The translations under genes and the position numbers were made by a program. Positions 1-9,277 of a DNA stretch of 64,000 bases are shown piece by piece. The notes beneath the pieces are model-generated. The model was not told where the DNA came from, searched no databases, and saw nothing but the letters and a program-made list of their open reading frames with translations. This DNA comes from DATAVB01 sp036267955 (GTDB lineage Bacteria > Actinomycetota > Actinomycetes > Mycobacteriales > QHCD01), in NCBI GenBank assembly GCA_036267955.1, contig DATAVB010000036.1:1-64000 (forward strand). The letters are read 5' to 3'. Each line of letters begins with the position of its first letter. Positions within the stretch are counted from its first letter, which is position 1.

Positions 1-1312
<1,312 letters not shown>

Positions 1313-1664
1313 CGTCACTCCTCACGCGCCTCGCGGCATCGTGCGGGGAACCGGGCCGCCAAACCCTGCTGACAACCATTCAGTCGCCAGCTCCTCAGCC
1401 AACGACCTTTCAGCGGGCACCCGCTTGTCTATGACCACTCTAATGGTGACCACTGACACCCTCACCCCTATGTGTGTTCCCTGCGTCATTACAAATACGT
1501 TTCGTCCGGCCTGGGGACCGGACTATCAGCATCAACGAGCCGGCCCGTCCTGCCCTTCCCTACGTTCGTACGCCGTGAGCGAACGGACGGTTCGGATCAA
1601 AGTGCGGCAGTCCGACTCCGGCAACTGCCCTTCGGACCCGGGGGTTGCCCGCTAGGTTGACCCC
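1313..1664. other. clpC / HAD intergenic promoter region
   Basis: About 350 bases between divergent genes. ORFs spanning it lack ribosome sites and resemble nothing recognisable, so it is read as regulatory DNA for clpC (leftward) and the HAD gene (rightward). It holds the ClgR-like site listed separately. I found no HAIR-type HspR element and no convincing -35/-10 pair. Confidence 0.6.
1571..1584 (-). promoter_or_regulatory. Candidate ClgR operator upstream of clpC
   Basis: Read on the minus strand the site is GTTCGCTCACGGCG, which fits the published actinobacterial ClgR operator (GTTCGC, five free bases, GCG) and continues into TAC as in the corynebacterial consensus. ClgR activates clpC and clpP genes in Streptomyces and Corynebacterium. 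It sits about 260 bases before the clpC ATG, rather far but usual for a long leader. Assignment is by motif only. Confidence 0.5.
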
Positions 1665-2390
1665 GTGACCCTCGACCGCAAAACCGACGTCCGAGCCGTC
1701 CTGCTGGATGTGGGCGGTGTACTGATGGTGCCCAACCCGGCCAGGGTCGGCGCGGTCACCGCTTCGCACGGTGGCACCGACGATACGGAGAGTCTGATCC
1801 GGGCGCACTTCGGGGCGATGTTCGCCGCCGACGACGGGACCGGGCTCGACTGGCCCCGCTACTACCACCAGTTGCTGGTCCGGTCCGGCGTGCCCGAGCG
1901 GCGCATCGACGCCGGCACCGAGGCTGTAACCGCCATCTATACCGAGCGCAATCTCTGGGACTACCCCCTGCCCGGCGCCAAACGGGGCCTCGCGGCCCTG
2001 GTCGCCGGCGGCCTGCGGGTCGGGATCGTCTCCAACTCCGACGGCACCGTGGAGCAGACACTCCGGGAGGCCGAGCTGTGCCAGGTCGGTCCCGGCCCGG
2101 GCGTCGAGGTCGAGGTGTTGATCGACAGCCATCTGGTCGGCGTAGCCAAGCCTGATCCGGCCATCTTCGCGATCGCGTTGGACAAGATGGGCATCACGGC
2201 CGCCGAGACGGTCTACGTCGGCGACACCCGCACCTTCGACGTCGCCGGCGCCCGGGCCGCGGACCTCTACCCGGTGCACCTCGACCCGTACGCCTTTTGC
2301 TATGCGCCCGGCGATCACGAGCACGTCACCGACGTGCCCGAGCTCGCCGGGCGGCTCGGCCGGGTCGCGGCTCAGCGAGAGGCGTTGTAG
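1665..2390 (+). CDS. HAD-superfamily hydrolase
   Basis: Haloacid-dehalogenase-like phosphatase of 241 residues; substrate unknown. Motif I is LLDVGGVL near residue 15, so the nucleophile Asp is present but the usual second Asp (general acid) is Gly, as in some subfamily members. Motif II is IVSNSD, motif III Lys lies in AKPDPAIF, and motif IV is VGDTRTFDVAGA. A helical cap occupies residues 35-100. The GTG at 1665 gives the start. Its 3' end overlaps the 3' end of lsr2 by 19 bases, so the two genes converge. The exact reaction cannot be told from sequence. Confidence 0.85.
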   Translation: MTLDRKTDVRAVLLDVGGVLMVPNPARVGAVTASHGGTDDTESLIRAHFGAMFAADDGTGLDWPRYYHQLLVRSGVPERRIDAGTEAVTAIYTERNLWDYPLPGAKRGLAALVAGGLRVGIVSNSDGTVEQTLREAELCQVGPGPGVEVEVLIDSHLVGVAKPDPAIFAIALDKMGITAAETVYVGDTRTFDVAGARAADLYPVHLDPYAFCYAPGDHEHVTDVPELAGRLGRVAAQREAL

Positions 2391-2719
2391 AGCTCGACCA
2401 GCCGGCTCGGGATCCGGCCGCGGTCGCTCACGTCGTGCCCCTTGCGCCGGGCCCAGGTGCGGATGGCCGCGGCCTGCTCGCGGTCGATCGGGGCGTACGG
2501 CGCACGGCTGCCGTTGGCATCCACCGGCGCGCGGGTCGGCGCCGGAGCGCTCTCGGTGCTGCGAGCGGCCGCGACGTACTCAGCGAGAAGCTGGCGCAGC
2601 GCGGCGGCGTTCTTCTTGGACAGATCGATCTCATAGCTTTCGCCGTCGAGGGCGAACGCCACCGTCTCGTCGGCGTCGCCGCCATCGATGTCGTCGACGA
2701 GAACGACTCTCTTCGCCAC
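2372..2719 (-). CDS. lsr2: Lsr2-type nucleoid-associated protein
   Basis: H-NS-like actinobacterial xenogeneic silencer that bridges AT-rich DNA. I place the start at GTG 2719 (VAKRVVLVDDIDGG), preceded by AAGGAAGG, giving 115 residues, the normal family size; a 152-residue frame begins upstream but its extra N-terminus is not conserved. The N-terminal dimerisation domain is followed by a low-complexity Ala/Pro linker (residues 60-80) and the DNA-binding domain ending DRGRIPSRLVELYNASR, which carries the minor-groove RGR hook. It lies downstream of lysS on the same strand and converges with the HAD gene. Confidence 0.95.
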   Translation of the reverse strand: MAKRVVLVDDIDGGDADETVAFALDGESYEIDLSKKNAAALRQLLAEYVAAARSTESAPAPTRAPVDANGSRAPYAPIDREQAAAIRTWARRKGHDVSDRGRIPSRLVELYNASR

Positions 2720-2829
2720 GTCAGTACCTTCCTTATCGAACAGCGTTGGTTGCTGGATCGTCACGTGATGTCGGGAAATTACCGTCGGCCGCGCGTGCGG
2801 CGCTTCGACAAAGGCAGGATACAGCGACA

Positions 2830-4326
2830 CTATTCCGGCCTCACAAAGGGGAAGAGCAGGGTCTCGCGAATTCCGCGCCCGGTGAATACTTGCATCATAC
2901 GGTCGATACCCAGGCCCATTCCACCGGTCGGCGGCATGCCGTATTCGAGTGCGCGCAGAAAGTCCTCATCGAGCTGCATAGCCTCCGGGTCCCCGTTGGC
3001 GGCCGCAAGTGACTGTGCCACAAGGCGTTCCCGTTCGATCACCGGGTCGACCAGCTCGGAGTACGCGGTGCCCCGTTCGACCCGGCCGATGTAGAGGTCC
3101 CACTTCTCGGCCACTCCGGCCCGGGTCCGGTGTTGCCGGGTCAACGGGCTGGTGTCGATCGGGAAATCCCGGATGAAAACCGGGCCGTCGAGCTTTTCCT
3201 CGCACAGCGACTCGAACAATTCCTCGACGATTTTCCCGGCGACCCAGGCCGGATTCACCGGAATATCGTGCTTTTCGGCCTGCTCGCGCAACGCCTCCAA
3301 CGAGGTCTCCGGGGTGATCGCCTCGCCAACCGCCTCGGAGACCAGCTCGTAGAGGGACAGCTGTGACCAGTCGCCGCCGAGGTCCACCTCGGTGCCGTCG
3401 AACTGCTGCACCGTGGTCGAGCCGAAGACCGCGCGGGCCGCGTTCTGATAGAGGTCCTGGGTCAGCGTCGCCATCGTGTTGTAGTCGGCGTAGGCCTCGT
3501 ACGTCTCCAACATCGCGAATTCCGGGGAGTGGGTCGAGTCCGCGCCCTCGTTGCGCAACACCCGGCCGATTTCGTACACCCGCTCGATGCCGCCGACCAC
3601 GCAACGCTTGAGCGGCAGCTCGAGGGCGATCCGCAGATATACATCGATGTCGAAGGCGTTGAAGTGGGTGCTGAACGGACGGGCCGTCGCGCCGCCGTTG
3701 GTGGCCTGCAGCATCGGCGTCTCAACCTCGGTGTAACCGCGACGGGCCAGCGTGTCGCGCAACGACATCACCACCGCAGCGCGCATGTCGACCATGCGGC
3801 GTGCCTCGGGCCGGACGATCAGGTCGACGTACCGCTGCCGGACCCGGGTCTCCTCGCTCATCGGCTTGTGCGCCACCGGAAGCGGCCGCAACGCCTTCGA
3901 CGCGAGGGTCCAGGCATCGGCCAGTACGGACAGCTCGCCGCGGCGGGAGGTGATGACCTCGCCGTGGATGTAGACGTGGTCGCCGAGGTCGATGTCGGCC
4001 TTCCACGCCGCGAGCGACTCGGCGCCCACCTTGTCCAGCGACAGCATCGCCTGCAGCTCCGTGCCGGCACCTTCACGCAGTGTCGCGAAGCAGAGTTTGC
4101 CGGTGTTGCGGATGAAGATGACCCGACCGGCGATGCCGACCTGCTCGCCGGTCGAGATGTCCGGCGGCAGGTCGGGGTGGGCGGCCCGGATCTCGGCCAG
4201 CGTGTGGGTGCGGGGCACGCCGACCGGATAGGCCTCGGTGCCGGCGGCCCGCAGGCGGTCCAACTTCTCCCGCCGGACCCGCATCTGCTCGGGCTGATCG
4301 TCGGCGGTGGCTTGAGGGTCATTCAC
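2830..4326 (-). CDS. lysS: Lysyl-tRNA synthetase, class II
   Basis: Charges tRNA-Lys in the cytosol. The 498 residues match the family. An N-terminal OB-fold anticodon-binding domain (about 55-160) precedes the class II core: motif 2 around RVYEIGRVLRNEGADS and motif 3 GMGLGIDRMMQVF near the C-terminus, followed by the conserved LFPFVRPE end. The active-site segment reads GTAYSELVDP, as in other actinobacterial enzymes. Translation starts at GTG 4326 with only a weak purine stretch upstream. It is followed by lsr2 (110-base gap) and preceded by panC. Confidence 0.97.
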   Translation of the reverse strand: MNDPQATADDQPEQMRVRREKLDRLRAAGTEAYPVGVPRTHTLAEIRAAHPDLPPDISTGEQVGIAGRVIFIRNTGKLCFATLREGAGTELQAMLSLDKVGAESLAAWKADIDLGDHVYIHGEVITSRRGELSVLADAWTLASKALRPLPVAHKPMSEETRVRQRYVDLIVRPEARRMVDMRAAVVMSLRDTLARRGYTEVETPMLQATNGGATARPFSTHFNAFDIDVYLRIALELPLKRCVVGGIERVYEIGRVLRNEGADSTHSPEFAMLETYEAYADYNTMATLTQDLYQNAARAVFGSTTVQQFDGTEVDLGGDWSQLSLYELVSEAVGEAITPETSLEALREQAEKHDIPVNPAWVAGKIVEELFESLCEEKLDGPVFIRDFPIDTSPLTRQHRTRAGVAEKWDLYIGRVERGTAYSELVDPVIERERLVAQSLAAANGDPEAMQLDEDFLRALEYGMPPTGGMGLGIDRMMQVFTGRGIRETLLFPFVRPE

Positions 4327-4379
4327 CCGGCAAACCCTAATCTGCGTCGGTATGCCGCTTGACGGTGGCTCTGACTTGG

Positions 4380-5240
4380 CTAGCCGAGGGTGACGGCGAT
4401 GTTGTCGATCAGCCGGGTCGAGCCGACCTTCGCGGCGACGAGCAGCCGGGCCGGGCCGGCCGCCGGCGGCGGGCCGAGATCGGTGCCGGCCAGATGCAGG
4501 TAATCGGCCTGCACTCCCGGCTCGGCTTCCAGGACGGCCTGACCAGCCGCGAGTACGGCGGCAGCTCCGTCCCCGCCCGCCTTCAGCCCCGCCCGCAGCG
4601 CCCGGGAGAGCGCCAGTGCGGCCCGTCTGTCCTCAGTGGACAGAAAGCGGTTTCGGCTGGAGAGTGCCAGTCCGTCGGATTCCCGTACCGTAGGCACGGG
4701 GACGATCTCGGTGTCGATGTCCAGATCGCGGGCCATCCGGGTCACCAGGACCAACTGCTGGTAGTCCTTTTCGCCGAAGAATGCGGCGTCGACCGGCGTC
4801 ACCGTGTGCAGCAACTTGCAGACGACGGTCAGCACGCCGGCGAAATGGCCCGGTCGGCTCGCCCCCTCGAGTTCGTCACCCAACTGTCCGGGGTGGACAG
4901 TCACCTGTGGACTGCCGTTCGGGTAGACGGTGTCCTGGGCGGGCGCGAAGACGACGTCCACCCCCTCGTCCCGACAGCGGGCCAGATCGGCCTCGAAGGT
5001 CCGCGGGTACCGGTCGAGATCCTCGCCGGCGCCGAACTGCAGCGGGTTGACGAAGATCGTCACCACCACCGTCTGGCAACGGGCCCGCGCGGTGCGGATC
5101 AACGCCACGTGGCCCTCGTGCAGGGCGCCCATCGTCATCACGACACCGGTCGGGCCGGAACGCAACTCCAGCTCGGCGGCCAGTTCGGTACGGGTGCGGG
5201 TCAGCGCCGGGCTCTGCAGCAGGCCAGGTTGGGCCGTCAC
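4380..5240 (-). CDS. panC: Pantothenate synthetase
   Basis: ATP-dependent condensation of pantoate and beta-alanine, the last step of pantothenate synthesis. The chosen GTG start at 5240 overlaps the upstream stop as GTGA and gives 286 residues, the usual size; the open frame runs 600 bases further but that extension is antisense-like Arg/Ala-rich sequence. Nucleotidyl-transferase signatures are present: TMGALHEGH (HIGH-like), FGEKDYQQL, and ALSSRNRFLS (KMSKS-like). No panB or panD is in view; the translationally coupled upstream DUF2520 gene may be a pathway partner. Confidence 0.96.
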   Translation of the reverse strand: MTAQPGLLQSPALTRTRTELAAELELRSGPTGVVMTMGALHEGHVALIRTARARCQTVVVTIFVNPLQFGAGEDLDRYPRTFEADLARCRDEGVDVVFAPAQDTVYPNGSPQVTVHPGQLGDELEGASRPGHFAGVLTVVCKLLHTVTPVDAAFFGEKDYQQLVLVTRMARDLDIDTEIVPVPTVRESDGLALSSRNRFLSTEDRRAALALSRALRAGLKAGGDGAAAVLAAGQAVLEAEPGVQADYLHLAGTDLGPPPAAGPARLLVAAKVGSTRLIDNIAVTLG

Positions 5241-6151
5241 GTCCACGCTCCGTCGGAACGGCCGTCCGATCGGGAGGCCAGCACGCCCAGCAACGCCTCG
5301 GCCTGCCCGGCGTCCAGTCGGCCGGCGGCCAGGGCCCGGTCGGCAGTGAGCCGGGCCAGCGCCACGTAGGAGGCCACCGAATCCGGCGCCACCCGGCGCA
5401 GCGTGCTCAGGTGCGCCTCGACCGTCCTGGCATCGCCGCGGGCGACCGGTCCGGTCAGCGCGGCATCGCCGCTGCGCAGGGCATTGTCCAGGGCGGCGCC
5501 AAGCAGCGGGCCGAGCACCAGCGCGGGCCGATCGACCCCGGCCCGGCGCAGCAGGTCGGCCGACTCGGCGACGAGGGTGATCAGGTGGTTGGCGCCGACC
5601 GCGAGTGCGGCGTGGTAGAGCGGCCTGGCCTCCTCGGCCACCCAGATCGGTTCGCCGCCCATCTCGACGACCAGCGCCTCGGCGACCGGACGCAACGGAT
5701 CGGGCGCGGTGACGCCGAAGCAGATCCCCGACAGCCGGTCGGCGTCCTCGGGCCGCCCGGTGAACGTCATCGCTGGATGCAGCGCCAGCGGCAGCGCGCC
5801 GTGCCGGGTAGCCGGCTCCAGTACGGCCAGGCCGTGCGCGCCGCTGACGTGCGCGACGAGCTGGCCGGGGCGCCACTGACCGGTCTCGGCCAGGCCGGCC
5901 ACCAGATCGGGAAGCGCGTCGTCGGGCACGGCGAGCAGCACGAGGTCGGCGTCGCGGAGCACCTCATCGGGAGCCACCAGCGGCACTCCCGGAAGATGCC
6001 GTTCCGCCAGCCGTACCGAAAATTGGGAGACGCCGCAGGCGGCGACCACGCGGTGCCCGGCCCGGATCAGCGCCGCCCCGAGGACCGAGCCGACCCGCCC
6101 GGCACCGACAATTCCCACCGCAAGCCGGCCGGCCCGCTGTGTCGTGTCCAT
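5237..6151 (-). CDS. Rossmann-fold DUF2520 protein, possible ketopantoate reductase-like dehydrogenase
   Basis: 304-residue NAD(P)-binding protein. The N-terminus VGIVGAGRVGSVLGAAL is a dinucleotide-binding GxGxxG fingerprint; the second half (about 150-290, with the conserved LYHAALAVGANHL segment) is a DUF2520 helical dimerisation domain. The architecture is like ketopantoate reductase and pyrroline carboxylate reductase. The ATG at 6151 has a strong GGGGAGG site. Its stop overlaps the panC start (GTGA), so the two are translationally coupled. From that coupling I infer a role in pantoate formation, possibly as an alternative ketopantoate reductase, but a direct function is not shown by the sequence. 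Confidence 0.85.
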   Translation of the reverse strand: MDTTQRAGRLAVGIVGAGRVGSVLGAALIRAGHRVVAACGVSQFSVRLAERHLPGVPLVAPDEVLRDADLVLLAVPDDALPDLVAGLAETGQWRPGQLVAHVSGAHGLAVLEPATRHGALPLALHPAMTFTGRPEDADRLSGICFGVTAPDPLRPVAEALVVEMGGEPIWVAEEARPLYHAALAVGANHLITLVAESADLLRRAGVDRPALVLGPLLGAALDNALRSGDAALTGPVARGDARTVEAHLSTLRRVAPDSVASYVALARLTADRALAAGRLDAGQAEALLGVLASRSDGRSDGAWT

Positions 6152-6317
6152 CGACCGGCCTCCCCTGTGACGATGGACCGAGGCTACAACCTCGCGCCGC
6201 GCCGGCGTCCGACCCGACCGGCCGGGCGCGACTGTCACGATGGAAACAAAATTTCAGCTCGCGAATGCGGCCCGAGTCTGCACAGAATAGAGGTCCACCA
6301 CCAGGAGGGAACGCCGA

Positions 6318-7187
6318 ATGCGCACCCGCAGGCTCGGCCGGCTCGGTCACGAGAGCTCGGTCATCATTTACGGCGCGGCGATGCTGTCCCAGGTCACCCA
6401 GGACGTTGCCGACCGTTCCGTGCAGGAAGCCCTCGACGGGGGCATCAACCACTTCGACGTCGCGGCCAGTTACGGTGACGCCGAACTACGTCTCGGCCCG
6501 TGGATGTCACGGATCCGGGATCAGATCTTCCTCGCCACCAAGACCGGCGAACGCGAGGCCGGCCCGGCATACCAGCAGATCACCGACTCGCTGCGCAGGC
6601 TGCAGACCGACCGGGTCGACCTTATTCAGCTGCACGGGGTGAACGATCTCGCCGAGCTGGACAAGGTCACCGGCACCGGCGGTGCTCTGGAGGCCGCGGT
6701 ACGGGCGCGCGAGGAAGGTCTGGTCGGCGCTATCGGCATCACCGGGCACGGCCACGAGGCACCGGCCGTCCACCTCGAGGCGCTGCGCCGCTTCGATTTC
6801 GACACGGTGTTGACGCCGCTCAACTACACGCTCGGCAAGATGGAGGACTACTACCGCGACTACCTCGCGCTGGCCGAGGAGATCCGCCGCCGCGACCTCG
6901 GATTCTTCGCCATCAAGTCCGGCGCCCGGCGCTCGTATCCGACCGAGGAACGGACCCACTCAACCTGGTACGAGCCACTGACCGAGCAGGACAAGATCAC
7001 CGCATCGGTGGCCTGGGTCCTGTCCCACGAGGCGATCACCGGTGTTCCCAGCGCCGGCGACGTGGCGCTGCTGAACAAGTTCCTGACCGCCGAGCGGGAC
7101 GGCGCGAACCTGTCGCCGGCCGACGCGGCAACGGTCCTGGACGGCATCCCGGACTACTCCTCGCCGTACATCAACGCACCGCTGTAG
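6318..7187 (+). CDS. Aldo/keto reductase family oxidoreductase
   Basis: NADPH-dependent (beta/alpha)8-barrel reductase of 289 residues; substrate unknown. The catalytic set is visible: Asp and Tyr in HFDVAASYGDAE, Lys in LATKTGE, and a His in IQLHGVND. The C-terminal region has the usual helix before the last strand but a short tail. ATG 6318 is preceded by AGGAGG at eight bases. It is divergent from the DUF2520-panC pair across 166 bases. AKR members in this size class (YdbC/YghZ-like, with an HxxxC-free C-terminus) act on varied carbonyls, so no finer call is made. Confidence 0.88.
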   Translation: MRTRRLGRLGHESSVIIYGAAMLSQVTQDVADRSVQEALDGGINHFDVAASYGDAELRLGPWMSRIRDQIFLATKTGEREAGPAYQQITDSLRRLQTDRVDLIQLHGVNDLAELDKVTGTGGALEAAVRAREEGLVGAIGITGHGHEAPAVHLEALRRFDFDTVLTPLNYTLGKMEDYYRDYLALAEEIRRRDLGFFAIKSGARRSYPTEERTHSTWYEPLTEQDKITASVAWVLSHEAITGVPSAGDVALLNKFLTAERDGANLSPADAATVLDGIPDYSSPYINAPL

Positions 7188-7213
7188 CTTGGCCGCGGGG
7201 CTGCAGATCTGTT

Positions 7214-7271
7214 GACCCGACAACCCCGATGACCCGACTACCCCGATGACTCGACTACCCCGATGACCCGG
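7214..7271. repeat. 17-bp intergenic tandem repeat, 3.4 copies
   Basis: Three near-identical copies of GACCCGACTACCCCGAT (7214-7230, 7231-7247, 7248-7264) followed by a partial fourth. Copies differ at one or two positions. It lies in the convergent gap between the aldo/keto reductase and the DUF6779 gene. Confidence 0.9.
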
Positions 7272-7419
7272 TGGCCATTGGCCCGCGAACCTGTCGCGGC
7301 GCCTTAGCCACCGGGTTGTCTGGTTTGGCGTTCCCGCGGAGACGGTAAATCGGGCAACAGGGCGAAATGGTCGCCGTACGGGGCAGAGCGGAAGCGGCTG
7401 GCGGAAAGGCAGACCCGGG

Positions 7420-9156
7420 TCAGCGCTGCTGCCGCATCCGAGCCAGGACGTCGTTCTCCTCGTCGTCTTCCCGGTAGCGCCGGCGCCGCCGCGGCGCCGC
7501 GTCTTCGGTGCCGCCCCCGCGGCGCTGGTCGTCGGCCGCTGCCCCACGCGACTCCAGGTCGGCGTTGCCCGTGCCCGGCAGGTTCGGCCCGGAGAACCGC
7601 GACTCGGGGACGCCCGGGTCAGCCAGATTCGCGTCGGGGAAATCCGCGTCGGGGAAGTTTGCATCGGGCAGGCGCCGGCCGGACAGGCGCGACTCCGGTT
7701 GGTTGGAACCTTGGTCACGGCCAGCTTGGTCACGGCCAGCTTGGTCACGGCCGGCTTGGTCACGGCCGGCCGCGCTGCGGCGGCTGCCGGACCCGCTCGA
7801 GGCGAGTCGGTCGTGGGTGGGGTCCTCAGCCGCGCGCCGGTGCCGCCGCCCTGGCGGGACGGGCCGGTCGGACTGCTTCGCCTGATTGGTCGGCAGGTCG
7901 GAGCCGTTGAGCCCGCCGCCCGGTGACCGGCGAGCGCTGTCGCCCGCCGGGAGGTCATAGGCCTTAGCCGCCGGGAGATCTACCGGGGCGTCATAGCCGT
8001 TCGCCGGGGCGTCATAGCCGTTGGCTGAAAGGTCATAGCCGTTGGCTGAAAGGTCATAGCCGTTCGCCGGGGCGTCATAGCCGTTCGCCGGGAGGTCGTA
8101 GCCGTTGGCTGGCGAATATCCGTTCGCGCCGTGGCCGTTGGCCGAATACCCGTTGGAACCGGCCGGGATCGGGCCGGCGCCGGTGAGATAGTCGTTCGCG
8201 GACGGGCGGTCGGCAGGTGCCTCGAGATGGTCGTTGGTGCGGGGGACGCTGTTGCTCACCCGTGCCGCTCCGTTGGTGGACCGGGACGACCCGTTGACCG
8301 GCGTGCTTCCGGCGGGAACGTCACTGCCGAGTCCGTACGCCGGGCGCGGCTCGCGCGACAGCGGGCCGGACGCCGGCGCGGCATCCGGATCGTGGGCCGG
8401 AGCTGCCTGGCCGGGCAGTGCTGGCGCACTGGCCGGAGATTTCTGGATGGTGGGCGGCTGCCCGATGGCCGGCTGCTCGCCGGTCAGTCGAGCGCGACCG
8501 GAAACCTGGGGCTGACTGGGAAGCTGGGGGGGAAGCTGGGGCTGACTGGCCAACTGGCCCGACGCGGCGGCCAGCAGGTTCGGCAGCGATGCGGTGCCCT
8601 GCTCGATCACCGTCGAGGTGTGTTCCACTCCGAACCGTTCGGCCCCGTTCTGCAGCGCCTGCCGGTCACCGCCGGACAGCCGGGTCGACTCGGTCCGAAC
8701 GGCGACCCGTTCCAACCGCAGCTCGCCGTTCCAGTGTTCGGCGATCTCCTTGCGCAACGCGCCGATCTGGGTCCGCAGCTCAGTCAGGTCCTTCTTGAAG
8801 GCGTTCTCCAACTCGCGACGCATCGCGACTTCCAGCCGCAGTTCGTACTCCCGCCGGGCCGCCACTTCGCGGTCGATCTCCAACTCGTACGTGTGCCGCA
8901 GCTCCTCCTCGCGGGCGCTGGAGAGTTCCTCCTCGTGCCGCGGCCGGTCCCGGGCCAGCAACGCCAGCACACAGGCCCAGACCGCGACGATCACCGCGAC
9001 CTTCAGCAGTCGCGGGTTGTCGGTGAGGATCAGGGCCGCGGTGGCCACGATCGCGAGAACGGCGCCACCGATGAGATACGCGCCACGCATTGTCGAGCGC
9101 GCACGTGGATCGTGGCCGCCGCCCGAAGCCGCGTCACCACCGTGTGCACCTGACAT
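7420..9156 (-). CDS. Membrane-anchored coiled-coil protein with repeat-rich tail (DUF6779-like)
   Basis: 578-residue protein with no enzymatic motif. Residues 24-67 form two adjacent transmembrane helices, 70-140 are a charged coiled coil (many Glu/Arg, e.g. REYELRLEVAMRRELENAF), and the remaining 400 residues are Pro/Ala/Ser/Asn-rich and disordered. The tail holds six copies of a seven-residue ANGYDxx repeat and four copies of a five-residue AGRDQ repeat, ending in a basic RRRRRYREDDEEN segment. The architecture resembles actinobacterial DUF6779 proteins of unknown role. ATG 9156 was chosen because it begins just before the hydrophobic region. A cytoplasmic scaffold role is only a guess. Confidence 0.75.
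   Translation of the reverse strand: MSGAHGGDAASGGGHDPRARSTMRGAYLIGGAVLAIVATAALILTDNPRLLKVAVIVAVWACVLALLARDRPRHEEELSSAREEELRHTYELEIDREVAARREYELRLEVAMRRELENAFKKDLTELRTQIGALRKEIAEHWNGELRLERVAVRTESTRLSGGDRQALQNGAERFGVEHTSTVIEQGTASLPNLLAAASGQLASQPQLPPQLPSQPQVSGRARLTGEQPAIGQPPTIQKSPASAPALPGQAAPAHDPDAAPASGPLSREPRPAYGLGSDVPAGSTPVNGSSRSTNGAARVSNSVPRTNDHLEAPADRPSANDYLTGAGPIPAGSNGYSANGHGANGYSPANGYDLPANGYDAPANGYDLSANGYDLSANGYDAPANGYDAPVDLPAAKAYDLPAGDSARRSPGGGLNGSDLPTNQAKQSDRPVPPGRRHRRAAEDPTHDRLASSGSGSRRSAAGRDQAGRDQAGRDQAGRDQGSNQPESRLSGRRLPDANFPDADFPDANLADPGVPESRFSGPNLPGTGNADLESRGAAADDQRRGGGTEDAAPRRRRRYREDDEENDVLARMRQQR
7711..7770 (-). repeat. 15-bp in-frame tandem repeat (AGRDQ), 4 copies
   Basis: Four units of TTGGTCACGGCCAGC (plus-strand reading; the last two have GGC for AGC at the end). 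They encode the AGRDQ pentapeptide repeat in the tail of the DUF6779-like protein. The near identity at DNA level suggests recent slippage. Confidence 0.95.
7990..8115 (-). repeat. 21-bp in-frame tandem repeat (ANGYDxx), 6 copies
   Basis: Six consecutive 21-base units beginning GTCATAGCCGTT on the plus strand (7990, 8011, 8032, 8053, 8074, 8095), encoding alternating ANGYDAP, ANGYDLS and ANGYDLP peptides. Units 2 and 3 are identical, which suggests unit duplication. Confidence 0.95.
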
Positions 9157-9219
9157 GAGGCCCAAGGTTACGTCCACCGAACAGATTCGCTGTCGTCTGG
9201 CCAGGCGTGCCGGGAAAAA

Positions 9220-9262
9220 GCCAGCATGTCCTGGACACACTTATCGTGTCCAGCATGCTGGC
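9220..9262 (-). terminator. Rho-independent terminator of the glycine betaine importer operon
   Basis: Stem arms 9220-9238 and 9246-9262 pair over 17 bases with a two-base bulge and a seven-base loop (outer arm GCCAGCATG). In minus-strand reading the stem is followed directly by TTTTT, 16 bases after the binding-protein stop codon. One of the few canonical intrinsic terminators in the window. Confidence 0.88.
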
Positions 9263-9277
9263 TCATTCCGGCCTCGC

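Noticed and set aside
7711..8115. Repeats considered as a CRISPR array
   Set aside because: Units are contiguous without spacers and are in frame in a protein.
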